Below, piece after piece: positions 1 to 7,617 of a DNA stretch of 34,738 nt. Numbering within the stretch: the stretch's first letter is position 1; each line of letters begins with the position of its first letter. The DNA is from Planctomycetota bacterium. GTDB lineage: Bacteria; Planctomycetota; UBA11346. The notes beneath the pieces are model-generated. The model had not been told where the DNA came from. It searched no databases and saw only the letters and a list, made by a program, of their open reading frames with translations. A program made the translations under genes and the position numbers. Location: assembly GCA_023150565.1 (NCBI GenBank), contig JAKLKR010000025.1:1-34738 (forward strand). The letters run 5' to 3'.

Positions 1-1020
1 GTGCCGCCGGGCGAGCCGGCGCTGCGCGCGGCGGTGGCGCGCCACGCCGGCACCCTCGGCTGCGCGCTGGGGCCGGACGCGGTGGTGGCCACCGCCGGCG
101 GGCTCGAGGCGCTGACCCTGGCCCTGCGCGCCACCTGCCGCGCCGGGCAGACGGTGGCGATCGAGTCGCCGCTGTATTACGGCCTGCTGCAGTCGATCGA
201 GGCGCTCGGGCTGCAGGTGATCGAGATCCCCGCCCACCCGCGCCAGGGCCTGGCGCTCGAGGTGCTGCGCGAGGCCCTCGACGAGCACCCGCTGGCGGCG
301 GTGGTGGCTATGCCCTGCGGCGGCAATCCCCAGGGCGGTATCGCCGGCGAATCCGCCACCCGCGAACTGGTCGAGCTGCTGGCCGGGCGCGGGGTGCCGC
401 TGATCGAGGATGATGTGCTCGGCGACCTCTGCCTGGGCGGGGTGCGCCCGCCGCCGGCCAAGGCCTTCGACCGCGAGGGCCTGGTGCTGTGGTGCTCGTC
501 GCTGTCCAAGACCGTGGCCCCCGGGCTGCGCGCCGGCTGGATCGCCGCCGGGCGCTACCAGGCCGCGGTCGAGCACCTGCAGTTCACCAACGGGGTGGGG
601 CCGTCGCCGCTCGCCCAGGCGGTGGCGGCGCAGCTGCTCGACGGCGGCCACCAGCGCCGCCTGCGCCGGGCCTGCGCCGCCTACGCCGAACGCACGGCGG
701 CGATGGCGGCGGCGGTGCAGGATCACTTCCCCGCCGGCACCCGCGTCACCGTCCCTGCCGCCGGCTTCTGCCTGTGGGTCGAGCTGCCGGTGGGCGCCGA
801 TGCCGCGCAGGTGCACCAGGCCGCCCTTGCCGCCGGCATCGCCATCACCCCCGGCCACCTGTTCTCGCCCAAGCTGCGCTACCGCCGCTTCATCCGCCTG
901 TGCGCGGCGCGCTGGGCGCCGCAGTGGCTGCCGGCCCTGCGCCGCCTGGGCGGGCTGGTGGCGGGCAGTCTGGGCGGCGGCCGGTCGGGGATGAACCGCA
1001 AGCCCGCCGTTGGCGGTTGA
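1..1020 (+). CDS. MocR/GntR-type PLP aminotransferase-fold protein, 5' partial
   Basis: The frame is open at the window edge, so the first residues belong to the interior of a longer protein. What is visible is a fold-type I aminotransferase domain: an ATAGGLEAL cofactor-loop segment, a NPQGG segment in place of the usual NPxG, an EDDVLGDL segment carrying the Asp that contacts the PLP ring, and SSLSKTVAPGLRAGW with the Schiff-base Lys at residue 170 of the visible part. The match is closest to MocR-family regulators, which carry an N-terminal GntR helix-turn-helix; that part would lie upstream and cannot be seen. A plain aminotransferase is the alternative. The Tyr normally found three residues after the PLP-binding Asp (DDVY) is Leu here. 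The last codons and stop fall inside a dispersed repeat (1003-1140). Confidence 0.8.
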   Translation: MPPGEPALRAAVARHAGTLGCALGPDAVVATAGGLEALTLALRATCRAGQTVAIESPLYYGLLQSIEALGLQVIEIPAHPRQGLALEVLREALDEHPLAAVVAMPCGGNPQGGIAGESATRELVELLAGRGVPLIEDDVLGDLCLGGVRPPPAKAFDREGLVLWCSSLSKTVAPGLRAGWIAAGRYQAAVEHLQFTNGVGPSPLAQAVAAQLLDGGHQRRLRRACAAYAERTAAMAAAVQDHFPAGTRVTVPAAGFCLWVELPVGADAAQVHQAALAAGIAITPGHLFSPKLRYRRFIRLCAARWAPQWLPALRRLGGLVAGSLGGGRSGMNRKPAVGG

Positions 1021-1140
1021 TGATTGCCGCACAACGGGATGCAGCGCCGTTCGTGCGCACCCGCTAGGTGATCCGATAGACATCGGACAACCCGTTGGCG
1101 TTGCGCTGGATGACCATCAACCACGAACCATCAACGGCGC
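1003..1140 (+). repeat. Dispersed palindromic repeat, copy A
   Basis: This 138-bp segment is closely similar to the reverse complement of 16288-16404. Shared blocks include CGCCGTTGGCGGTTGATG at the left, a GGGATGC block in the middle, GGACAACCC, a TGCGCTGG block, and CCATCAACC/GAACCATCAAC words at the right. The ends are imperfect inverted repeats (GCCGTTG at the left, CAACGGC at the right). The left end runs into the aminotransferase gene and supplies its final codons and stop. No open frame in it looks protein-coding. It may act as a terminator or be a MITE/REP-like element. Confidence 0.75.
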
Positions 1141-1182
1141 CGTTCCGGACTTAACGCACCTGATAATTGATGCCGGCGGCTT

Positions 1183-1198
1183 CGGCGCGCCATTTGCG
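1183..1198 (+). promoter_or_regulatory. Possible sigma-54 promoter of flgE
   Basis: CGGCGCGCCATTTGCG matches the -24/-12 layout TGGCACG-N4-TTGCW at most fixed positions, with the GG and GC dinucleotides at the right spacing. The GC of the -12 element is at 1196-1197, which would put the transcription start at about 1209, the A of the flgE ATG. The genome is GC-rich, so chance matches are likely; the call is tentative. Confidence 0.3.
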
Positions 1199-1208
1199 TG
1201 TTTAGGCC

Positions 1209-2882
1209 ATGAGCGTCGCATTCGATACCAGCCTGTCGGGAATGCGGTCGACCCAGACCATGCTCGACGTGACCGCCAACAACCTGGCGAACGCCACCAC
1301 CTTCGCGTTCAAGGCCAGCCGGGTGGAGTTCAGCGACCAGACCTACGAGAACATCCAGGCCGCCGCCGGGGCGCGCTCCACCACCGGCGGGGTCAACCCC
1401 ATGCAGGTCGGCCTGGGGGTGCAGGTCTCGGCCATCACCCCCCAGCTGCAGCAGGGCGGCTTCGAGCCCACCGGCCGCGACCTCGATGCCGCCATCGACG
1501 GGCCGGCCTATTTCCGCCTGCAGAAGCCGGATGGCTCCGAGATCTACACCCGGCTGGGAACCTTCGGCATCGACAGCGCCGCCGCCGGCCAGACCCCCAA
1601 GCTGATCGACACCACCACCGGCTACCGGGTGCTGAACACCAACGGAGCCACCATCTCGCCGGTCGAATCCATCCCCGCCGTCGCCACCACCGCCCTGGTG
1701 CTGTCCGGCAACCTGCCCCCGGCCGTGCCCGAGCCGCTGCACGGCTCGACCCTGTCCGGGCTGTTCAACATGACGCTGCGCAGCGACGGCACCCGCGCCG
1801 GCAACGCCACCCGCCTGGCCGACACCAACCTCGGCAGCGGCAATGGCGCCGCCACCACCCTCAACGTGTATGGCCAGACCCCCGACGGCACCCCCTACAG
1901 CGGCACCGTCGCGCTCGCCGCCGACGCCACCATCGAGGACCTGGTCGAGGGCCTGAACGATGTGCTCACCAACGGCACCGACCGTTTCGCCACCGCCTCC
2001 TTCGAGGTCGGCCGCCTGCTGATCAAGGGCTACCAGCCGGGCAACAGCATGACCCTGTTCCTGGGCGAGACCGCGCCGCCGCCGGTCGGCAGCGGCGATG
2101 CCGTCGACAACTCCTGGCAGCACGCCGACACCGGCGTCTACCAGTGGAATCTCACCCGCCTGCTGCCGCCCGATTCCGAGGTCCCGCTCAACCTCTCGCT
2201 CTACACCGCCGACGGCACCCAGCACTTCCTTGGCGCCCGCTACATCAGCACCGGCATCGACGCCACCGGCGGCCGGGTGTGGGACCTGGTGGTCAACAAC
2301 CCGGTGTCGACCGAGGGCTCCATCACCGGCAGCAGGGTGGTGCAGGGCTACACCTTCAATGCCAACGGCACCCCCGCCAGCCAGCCGACCGGCAGCCTGT
2401 CCACCAACTGGTCGGCGGGCGGCGCGAGCACGGTGTCGCTGCAGGCGACCGCGCTCACCGCCTTCGCCGGCGATTCCCATGCCGACGCTGACGACACCAC
2501 CGGCTCGGTGGCGGGCTCGCTGGTCTCCAGCCGCTGGGATTCCCAGGGCTACATGGTCGGCACCTATTCCAACGGCGTGACCCGGCGCATGTCCGAGACC
2601 GACCACCAGCTCGGCCTGGCGACCTTCACCAACCCCGCCGGCCTGCTCGCCGACGGCGGCAGCCAGTGGAAGGTGAGCGCCAACAGCGGGGCGCCGACCT
2701 ACGTCTCGGCCGGCGCCGACGGCTTCAATGCCGTGGTGGGCGGCGTGCTGGAGGGCTCCAACGTCGATCTGGCGGGGGAGTACACCCGCCTGATCCTCGC
2801 CCAGCGCACCTTCGAATCGAACACCAAGACCTTCCAGGTCGCCGACGAGATGGCCCAGGCCGCCAACGGCCTGGTCAGCTGA
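1209..2882 (+). CDS. flgE: Flagellar hook protein FlgE
   Basis: This is a 557-residue flagellar hook protein, exported through the flagellar type III system to build the hook between basal rod and filament. The N-terminus (SLSGMRSTQTMLDVTANNLANATTFAFK) is the rod/hook family signature with its ANNLANA core. The C-terminus (EGSNVDLAGEYTRLILAQRTFESNTKTFQVADEM) is the matching coiled-coil region. The middle holds long Thr/Gly/Ala-rich variable domains, which explains a length above that of the E. coli protein (about 400 aa). The ATG at 1209 directly precedes the family N-terminus. No strong Shine-Dalgarno is present. No other flagellar gene lies in the window, so this is a detached hook gene. 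It ends 7 bp before the convergent kinase gene. FlgF/FlgG homologues are less likely because of the size and inserted domains. Confidence 0.9.
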   Translation: MSVAFDTSLSGMRSTQTMLDVTANNLANATTFAFKASRVEFSDQTYENIQAAAGARSTTGGVNPMQVGLGVQVSAITPQLQQGGFEPTGRDLDAAIDGPAYFRLQKPDGSEIYTRLGTFGIDSAAAGQTPKLIDTTTGYRVLNTNGATISPVESIPAVATTALVLSGNLPPAVPEPLHGSTLSGLFNMTLRSDGTRAGNATRLADTNLGSGNGAATTLNVYGQTPDGTPYSGTVALAADATIEDLVEGLNDVLTNGTDRFATASFEVGRLLIKGYQPGNSMTLFLGETAPPPVGSGDAVDNSWQHADTGVYQWNLTRLLPPDSEVPLNLSLYTADGTQHFLGARYISTGIDATGGRVWDLVVNNPVSTEGSITGSRVVQGYTFNANGTPASQPTGSLSTNWSAGGASTVSLQATALTAFAGDSHADADDTTGSVAGSLVSSRWDSQGYMVGTYSNGVTRRMSETDHQLGLATFTNPAGLLADGGSQWKVSANSGAPTYVSAGADGFNAVVGGVLEGSNVDLAGEYTRLILAQRTFESNTKTFQVADEMAQAANGLVS

Positions 2883-2889
2883 GCCCGGC

Positions 2890-3846
2890 TCAGGAGCGGT
2901 CGAGCAGCCCGAACAGGGTGCGGCGGCGCTTGGACTTGCTGCCGATCAGGGCGTAGTCGGGGTCGCTGCCGTCGAGCACGCTGTCGCAGTCGTGCACGAT
3001 CTCGCGCCCGTCCTGGTAGCGCTTCTCGGGGTCGATCGCCATCGCCTTCTCCACCACCAGGCAGAGGTTGCGTTCCAGCCCCGGGCGCGCCTCGGCCAGC
3101 GCCGGCGGCTGCTGCGCGGCGCGGATGCGCATGATGGTGTCCTCGGGGGTGTCGGCGGCGAAGGGCGCGTTGCCGGTGAGGGCGAAGAACATGGTCGCGC
3201 CCAGGGCGTAGAGGTCGGCGCGCTGGTCGAGGGCGCGGCCGTCGACCTGCTCGGGCGCGAGGTAGCTGGGGGTGCCGGCGATGGCCTCGTCGGCGCGGCG
3301 TTCGCCGAAGCGCACCGCCAGGCCGAAGTCGGTCAGGCGCGGGGTGAGGTCGCGTTCGAGCAGCACGTTGCCGGGTTTGAGGTCGCGGTTGACCCAGCCG
3401 GCCTGGTGCACCGCCTTGAGCCCGAGGGCGCAGGCGCGCATCAGCTCGAGCGCCTGGCGCGGTTCGAGCGGGCCGCGGTTGGCGACCAGGCTGGCGAGGT
3501 CGCCGCCGGGGACCAGGCGCATGGCCAGGTAGGGGCACTGGCCCACCACCCCGGCGTCGTAGAGGGTGATGACGTTGGGGTGGTCGACCGCGCCCAGCAC
3601 CCGGCCCTCGTGCATGAAGGCGTCGACCAGCGCCGGGCTGTAGCCCTCGCGGGCGGCGTACTTGGGGTTGACGATCTTGAGCGCCACCTTGCGCCCGATC
3701 ACCGCGTGCTCGGCCTCGAGCACCACCCCCATGCCGCCTTCGGCGAGGATGTGGCTGAAGAGGTAGCTGCCGAAGCGCTGGGGCGGCGGGCCGCCCTGCA
3801 CCGCGCGCCGGGCGGCCGAGCTGTCGTGGGCGGGGGCGGAGTCCAT
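2890..3846 (-). CDS. Soluble serine/threonine protein kinase (Hanks type)
   Basis: A 318-residue protein with a single eukaryotic-like kinase domain and no membrane segment or sensor domain. Visible motifs in order: glycine loop LAEGGMGVV, VALK Lys57, catalytic loop VNRDLKPGNVLL (residues 152-163), DFG at 173-175, an APE motif in SYLAPEQ, and RADLYALGATMFFALTG. The catalytic loop reads NRD where HRD is usual; Asp155 and the following Lys and Asn are intact, so activity is expected. A short basic C-terminal tail (SKSKRRRTLFG) follows the kinase core. It starts 12 bp after the stop of the trmJ-like gene on the same strand, so it is probably co-transcribed. PVC bacteria carry many such kinases; the substrate is unknown. 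Confidence 0.9.
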   Translation of the reverse strand: MDSAPAHDSSAARRAVQGGPPPQRFGSYLFSHILAEGGMGVVLEAEHAVIGRKVALKIVNPKYAAREGYSPALVDAFMHEGRVLGAVDHPNVITLYDAGVVGQCPYLAMRLVPGGDLASLVANRGPLEPRQALELMRACALGLKAVHQAGWVNRDLKPGNVLLERDLTPRLTDFGLAVRFGERRADEAIAGTPSYLAPEQVDGRALDQRADLYALGATMFFALTGNAPFAADTPEDTIMRIRAAQQPPALAEARPGLERNLCLVVEKAMAIDPEKRYQDGREIVHDCDSVLDGSDPDYALIGSKSKRRRTLFGLLDRS

Positions 3847-3858
3847 GGTCGTCGGGGA

Positions 3859-4728
3859 CTAGTCTGCGGCCCGGGACGGCTTGTCGACCCCGCCCTGCGC
3901 CACCGGGCCCTTGCCGTCGAAGCGGTCGTTCCACACGTGCACGTTCTGCTGCGCCAGCATCCCGCGCAGCACCTGGAGGTCGTGGCGCGACAGGTGCAGG
4001 CGGTCGACGAAGCGGCGGAACACCGGCTCGAAGCGCTCGCGGCTGTCGCTGGCGCGCTGGCGCGGGCGGCGGAAGTAGCCGAAGCGCTCGAGGGTGTCGA
4101 GCCAGTAGGCGCGCAGGCCGTCGACCTCGTCGCGCCCGGCCTGGACCTCGTCGTCGACCGCCGGCGCCACCGCCGGCGCCGCGGCGCTGGCGGCGGCCAC
4201 GATGTAGAGGGTGATGGCCACCGCGTTGGCGAGGTTGTAGCTGATGTTGGGCCCGAAGGTGTCGAGGTGCACCCAGGCCTGGCAGGCGGCCAGCTCGCGC
4301 TGGTCGAGGCCGTCGGCCTCGTTGCCGAACACCAGCGCCCAGCGCGCGCACGGGCGTTCCGCCAGGCGCGCCGGGATCTGCTCCGGGCGCAGGTGCGCGC
4401 CCAGGTCGCCGACGCGGAAGTCGCCGCTGGTGCCCACCACCCAGCCGCAGTCGGCCACCGCCGCCTCGAGGGTGGGGAAGACCGGCGCGGTCAGCAGCAG
4501 TTCGCGCGAATGGGTGCTGAACATGCGCGCTTCCGGGCAGTCGACGGTGAATCCCGGTGCCACCAGGCGCAGGTCGGTGACCCCGAGGTTGCCGCACAGG
4601 CGCGCCACCATGCCGAGGTTCACCGGCCCCTGGGTGCGGCACAGCACCACCGCGCAGGAGGTGAGCGCGGTGGCCGGGTTGTCGGCGCGGGGGCGGTCGG
4701 TGGGCCAGCCGGGGGCGGGTTGGGGCAT
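3859..4728 (-). CDS. TrmJ-like SPOUT RNA 2'-O-methyltransferase
   Basis: A 289-residue SPOUT-superfamily methyltransferase of the TrmH/TrmJ type, which would methylate ribose 2'-OH groups of tRNA or rRNA using S-adenosylmethionine. The N-terminal motif VLCRTQGPVNLGMVARLCGNLG, the FGNEADGL loop (about residue 133) and the NISYNLANAVAI segment (about 160-171) form the knotted cofactor site. The C-terminal region with a HLSRHDLQVLRGML segment resembles the TrmJ tail rather than TrmL or RlmB. The chosen start is MPQPAPGW at 4728; an in-frame reading continues upstream into the yifB-like region, but that is the wrong frame of that gene. It sits between the ComM/YifB-like gene (47 bp gap) and the kinase gene (12 bp gap). 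The exact target nucleoside cannot be read from sequence. Confidence 0.85.
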   Translation of the reverse strand: MPQPAPGWPTDRPRADNPATALTSCAVVLCRTQGPVNLGMVARLCGNLGVTDLRLVAPGFTVDCPEARMFSTHSRELLLTAPVFPTLEAAVADCGWVVGTSGDFRVGDLGAHLRPEQIPARLAERPCARWALVFGNEADGLDQRELAACQAWVHLDTFGPNISYNLANAVAITLYIVAAASAAAPAVAPAVDDEVQAGRDEVDGLRAYWLDTLERFGYFRRPRQRASDSRERFEPVFRRFVDRLHLSRHDLQVLRGMLAQQNVHVWNDRFDGKGPVAQGGVDKPSRAAD

Positions 4729-4734
4729 GGGGGG

Positions 4735-4775
4735 CCGGGGAAGAAAGGAGGAGGTAGGAAGGAGGAAGGAGGAAG
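4735..4775. repeat. Purine-only tract with GGAGGAA words
   Basis: The plus strand is almost purely A and G over about 40 bp, with repeated GGAGGAA/GGAAGGA words. It fills the gap between the yifB-like stop and the trmJ-like start, so the minus-strand mRNA would carry a C/U-only spacer. No coding use is apparent. Such mirror-symmetric purine tracts can form triplexes, but no function is shown here. Confidence 0.6.
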
Positions 4776-6302
4776 TCACCCGGCGCGGTCGAGCACGCGG
4801 TAGCCGATCGCCTCGCTGATGTCGTCGATCAGCACCCGCTCGCGCGCGTCGAGGTCGGCGATGGTGCGCGCGACCTTGAGGATGCGGTCGTAGGCGCGCG
4901 CCGACAGGCCGAGCTCCTCGACCGCCTGGTGGAGCAGGCGCAGGCCGTCGTCGTCGGCGTGGACGTGGTGGCGCAGGCCGCGGGCGTCGAGCGCGGCGTT
5001 GGGCCGGCCCTGGCGCGCGAGCATGCGTGCGCGCGCGGCGGCGGTGCGCGCGCGCGCCTGGGCGGTGGTCTCGCCGCCGTGGGCGCCGGCCGCCAGCAGC
5101 TCGGGGCGCTGGGCGGGCACCTCCAGGTGGAGGTCGATGCGGTCGAGCAGCGGGCCGCTGATGCGGCTGCGGTAGCGGTGCACGGCATCGCTGCTGTCGG
5201 TGCAACGGCGGGTGGGGTGGCCGAGGTAGCCGCACGGGCAGGGGTTCATCGCCGCCACCAGCATGGTGCGGGCGGGGAAGCGCAGGCGGCCGCCGGCGCG
5301 GGCGATGGTGAGGTGGCCGTCCTCGAGCGGCTGGCGCAGGTTCTCCAGCACGGTGCGCGGGAACTCCGGCAGCTCGTCGAGGAACAGCGCGCCGTGGTGG
5401 GCCAGGCTGACCTCGCCCGGGCGCGGCACCGGGCCGCCGCCGATCAGCCCCACCGCGCTGACGTTGTGGTGCGGCGAGCGGAAGGGGCGGGTGCGCAGCA
5501 GGCCGCTGCCGGGCGGCAGCAGGCCGGCCACCGAGTGCACGCGGGTGATCTCCAGCGCCTCCTCGAGGGTGGCCTCCGGCAGCAGGCCGGGCAGGCGGCG
5601 CGCGAGCATGGTCTTGCCCGAGCCGGGCGGGCCGATCATCAAAAGGTTGTGGCCGCCGGCGGCGGCGATCACCAGCGCGCGCTTGGCCTGCTCCTGGCCG
5701 CGCACGTCGGCGAGGTCGGGGGCCTGGGGGTCGGCGGGCGGGGCGGCGCCGGGCGCCACCCGCGGGGCGGCGTCGAGCCCGGCGCGCAGCCAGGCGGCGC
5801 ATTCCGCCAGGGTGGCGGGGGCGTGCACCGCCAGGCCGTCGACCACCGCCGCCTCGGGGGCGTTGGCGGGCGCCACCACCACCCGCTTCAGCCCGGCCTC
5901 GCGCGCGGCGATGGCGCCCGCCAGGGTGCCGCGCACCGGGCGCAGGCTGCCGTCCAGGCCCAGCTCGGCCATCACCAGGGTGTCGGCGGGCAGCTCCAGG
6001 CGGTTGTCGGGCACGGTGGCGGCCAGGCCGAGGGCGATGGCGAGGTCGAAGCAGGGGCCCTCCTTGCGCCGGTCGGCGGGCGCCAGGTTGACCACCAGGT
6101 GGTCGGCGGCGCCGTGGCGCAGCCCGGCCGCCGCCAGCGCCGGCACCACCCGCTCGATCGCCTCGCGCACCGCCGCGTCCGGCAGCCCGACCACGGTGGT
6201 GCGGCCGGTGCCGCTGCTGGGTTCGGCGCGGTGGACCTCGACCGTCACCGGGTACCCGTCGACCCCTTCGATCCCGGCAGCGAAGATGCAGGCCAGCGGC
6301 AT
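4776..6302 (-). CDS. ComM/YifB-like Mg-chelatase-family AAA+ ATPase
   Basis: A 508-residue protein of the YifB/ComM family, AAA+ helicase-like ATPases that in Haemophilus and Vibrio promote branch migration during natural transformation. Order of parts: an N-terminal Lon-type beta-alpha domain (IEGVDGYPVTVEV, VVGLPDAAVREAIERV), Walker A GPPGSGKT with Lys230, Walker B ALFLDELPEF near residues 305-314, the family-typical Cys-rich NPCPCGY segment near 352 with a later RRC, and a C-terminal Mg-chelatase helical region (SARAYDRILKVARTIADL). The start MPLACIFAAGIEG at 6302 matches the family N-terminus; a longer frame begins 36 bp upstream but adds non-family residues. A TATGGT sequence lies 8 bp before the ATG on the minus strand. 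It is probably first in an operon with the trmJ-like and kinase genes. Confidence 0.93.
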   Translation of the reverse strand: MPLACIFAAGIEGVDGYPVTVEVHRAEPSSGTGRTTVVGLPDAAVREAIERVVPALAAAGLRHGAADHLVVNLAPADRRKEGPCFDLAIALGLAATVPDNRLELPADTLVMAELGLDGSLRPVRGTLAGAIAAREAGLKRVVVAPANAPEAAVVDGLAVHAPATLAECAAWLRAGLDAAPRVAPGAAPPADPQAPDLADVRGQEQAKRALVIAAAGGHNLLMIGPPGSGKTMLARRLPGLLPEATLEEALEITRVHSVAGLLPPGSGLLRTRPFRSPHHNVSAVGLIGGGPVPRPGEVSLAHHGALFLDELPEFPRTVLENLRQPLEDGHLTIARAGGRLRFPARTMLVAAMNPCPCGYLGHPTRRCTDSSDAVHRYRSRISGPLLDRIDLHLEVPAQRPELLAAGAHGGETTAQARARTAAARARMLARQGRPNAALDARGLRHHVHADDDGLRLLHQAVEELGLSARAYDRILKVARTIADLDARERVLIDDISEAIGYRVLDRAG

Positions 6303-6394
6303 GGGCCGGGACCATAGGCCCGCCCCCGGTGCCGCCAAGGCGCAGGACGGGTTGGCCCCTTCCCGTCCCGCCGCGGCCGCCCATCCTCGCCGCC

Positions 6395-7477
6395 ATGCCC
6401 GCCCGCCCCGCCCATCCGCTCGGCCGTCCGCCGGTGCAGCAGGCGGCGGTGCGCGAGGCGCTGTGCCGGCGCATCCTCGCCGGCGAATGGCAGCCGGGCG
6501 AACGCCTGCCGCCGCGCACCGCGCTGATCGGCCAGCTCGGCACCACCAGCGCCACCCTGCAGTCGGCGCTCGACGAGCTGATCGCCGACGGCCTGGTGGT
6601 GACGCGCGGGGTGCACGGCACCTTCGTGCACGAGCGCTCGCCGCACCGCTTCCGCTTCGGCCTGCTGCTGCCCCAGCACCCCGACGGCGAGAAGCTGTTC
6701 AACCGCTACTGGCAGGCGCTGATGGATGCCGCGGCGCTGGTCGCCGACGGCTCCGGGCAGACCATGGAGGTGTTCTTCGGCCGGCATTACCGCGCCGAAT
6801 CGCCCAGCTTCGACCGCCTGTGCGGCGACCTCGCGCGCCAGCGCCTCGCCGGCCTGGTGGTGGTGGCGCCGCCGAGCATGTTCGCCGACACCCCGGTCCT
6901 TTCGACCCCGGTGCCGCGCGCCTTCATCTCGGGCGGCCCGCCTCCCGCCGGCGACCTCGACCTGGGGGTCGACTGGAGCAGCTTCCGCACCCTGGCGGTG
7001 CGGCGCCTGGCCGAGCGCGGCTGCCGGCGCCTGGCGGTGGTGGGAGCCTCGGGCCTGTTCGAGCACGGTGCCGAGGCCGACGCCTGGCAGGCGGAATGCG
7101 CCGCCGCCGGGGTGGGCTTCTCGCGCGCCTGGCTGGTGGCGGGCGACCTGCTCTATCCCGCATCGGTCACCTACCACCTCGAGCTGCTCGGCGCCCAGGC
7201 CGAGCGCCCCGACGGCCTGGTGGTGGCCGACGACAACCTGCTGCCGGTGGTGCTGGCGATCCTCGCGCGCATCGGCATGCCCCCCGGACCCGGCCTGCAG
7301 CTGCTCGCGCACGCCAACTTCCCGCTCGGCCGCGGCGAACCGCCGGGCATCGAGCGCATCGGCTTCGACGCCCATCGCCAGCTGCTCGAGGCGATCGCGT
7401 TCTTCGGCCGGCGCCATGCCGGCCTCCAGCCGGCCGGCCAGCGCCAGCGGGTGGCGGCCGAGATCCGTCCGGCCTGA
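6395..7477 (+). CDS. GntR-type helix-turn-helix / LacI-type sensor regulator
   Basis: A 360-residue one-component regulator. Residues about 15-75 form a GntR winged helix (VREALCRRILAGEWQPGERLPPRTAL, then LDELIADGLVVTRGVHGTFV). From about residue 90 the protein resembles the periplasmic-binding-protein fold of LacI/GalR sensors (FRFGLLLPQ, LAGLVVVAPPS, RLAERGCRRLAVVGA, RPDGLVVADDNLLPVVLAIL). This AraR-like architecture usually responds to a sugar. The start at 6395 gives a compact N-terminus; an in-frame ATG 66 bp upstream would add only Pro/Arg-rich residues. It is divergent from the yifB-like gene (92 bp gap) and lies 140 bp upstream of the large secreted-protein cluster, so local control of that cluster is plausible. 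The effector is unknown. Confidence 0.88.
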   Translation: MPARPAHPLGRPPVQQAAVREALCRRILAGEWQPGERLPPRTALIGQLGTTSATLQSALDELIADGLVVTRGVHGTFVHERSPHRFRFGLLLPQHPDGEKLFNRYWQALMDAAALVADGSGQTMEVFFGRHYRAESPSFDRLCGDLARQRLAGLVVVAPPSMFADTPVLSTPVPRAFISGGPPPAGDLDLGVDWSSFRTLAVRRLAERGCRRLAVVGASGLFEHGAEADAWQAECAAAGVGFSRAWLVAGDLLYPASVTYHLELLGAQAERPDGLVVADDNLLPVVLAILARIGMPPGPGLQLLAHANFPLGRGEPPGIERIGFDAHRQLLEAIAFFGRRHAGLQPAGQRQRVAAEIRPA

Positions 7478-7573
7478 TCAGTTGGGGCCGCCATCGGCGG
7501 TCGGTATGTCGGCCGAGAATCAACTATCTCCGTGGGTGATCGACCTGGACGCCGTTCATTGTCTGGTGTCAAC

Positions 7574-7609
7574 AATCCAATAAGACATCAAGTATAATAG
7601 ACTGATCGG
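7574..7609 (+). promoter_or_regulatory. Conserved AT-rich regulatory box, copy 1
   Basis: CAATAAGACA at 7578-7587, then 7 bp, then TAATAGACTGAT at 7595-7606. The same layout occurs at 29653-29680 and 33139-33166. A TATAAT sequence (7593-7598) is embedded, consistent with a -10 element; a good -35 is not evident. The first giant secreted-protein gene starts 12 bp after the box, with GGAGG at 7608-7612 as its ribosome binding site. Either a promoter with overlapping operator or an activator site would fit. Confidence 0.65.
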
Positions 7610-7617
7610 AGGCCGCC

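Noticed and set aside
3859..6702. A single minus-strand frame that would fuse an Arg/Pro-rich region to the TrmJ-like protein
   Set aside because: Upstream of 4728 it reads the yifB-like gene in the wrong frame; the methyltransferase begins at a good family N-terminus.
7478..7500. Rho-independent terminator after the regulator gene (CCGCC-ATC-GGCGG hairpin)
   Set aside because: Five-base stem without a T-run; common by chance in GC-rich DNA.
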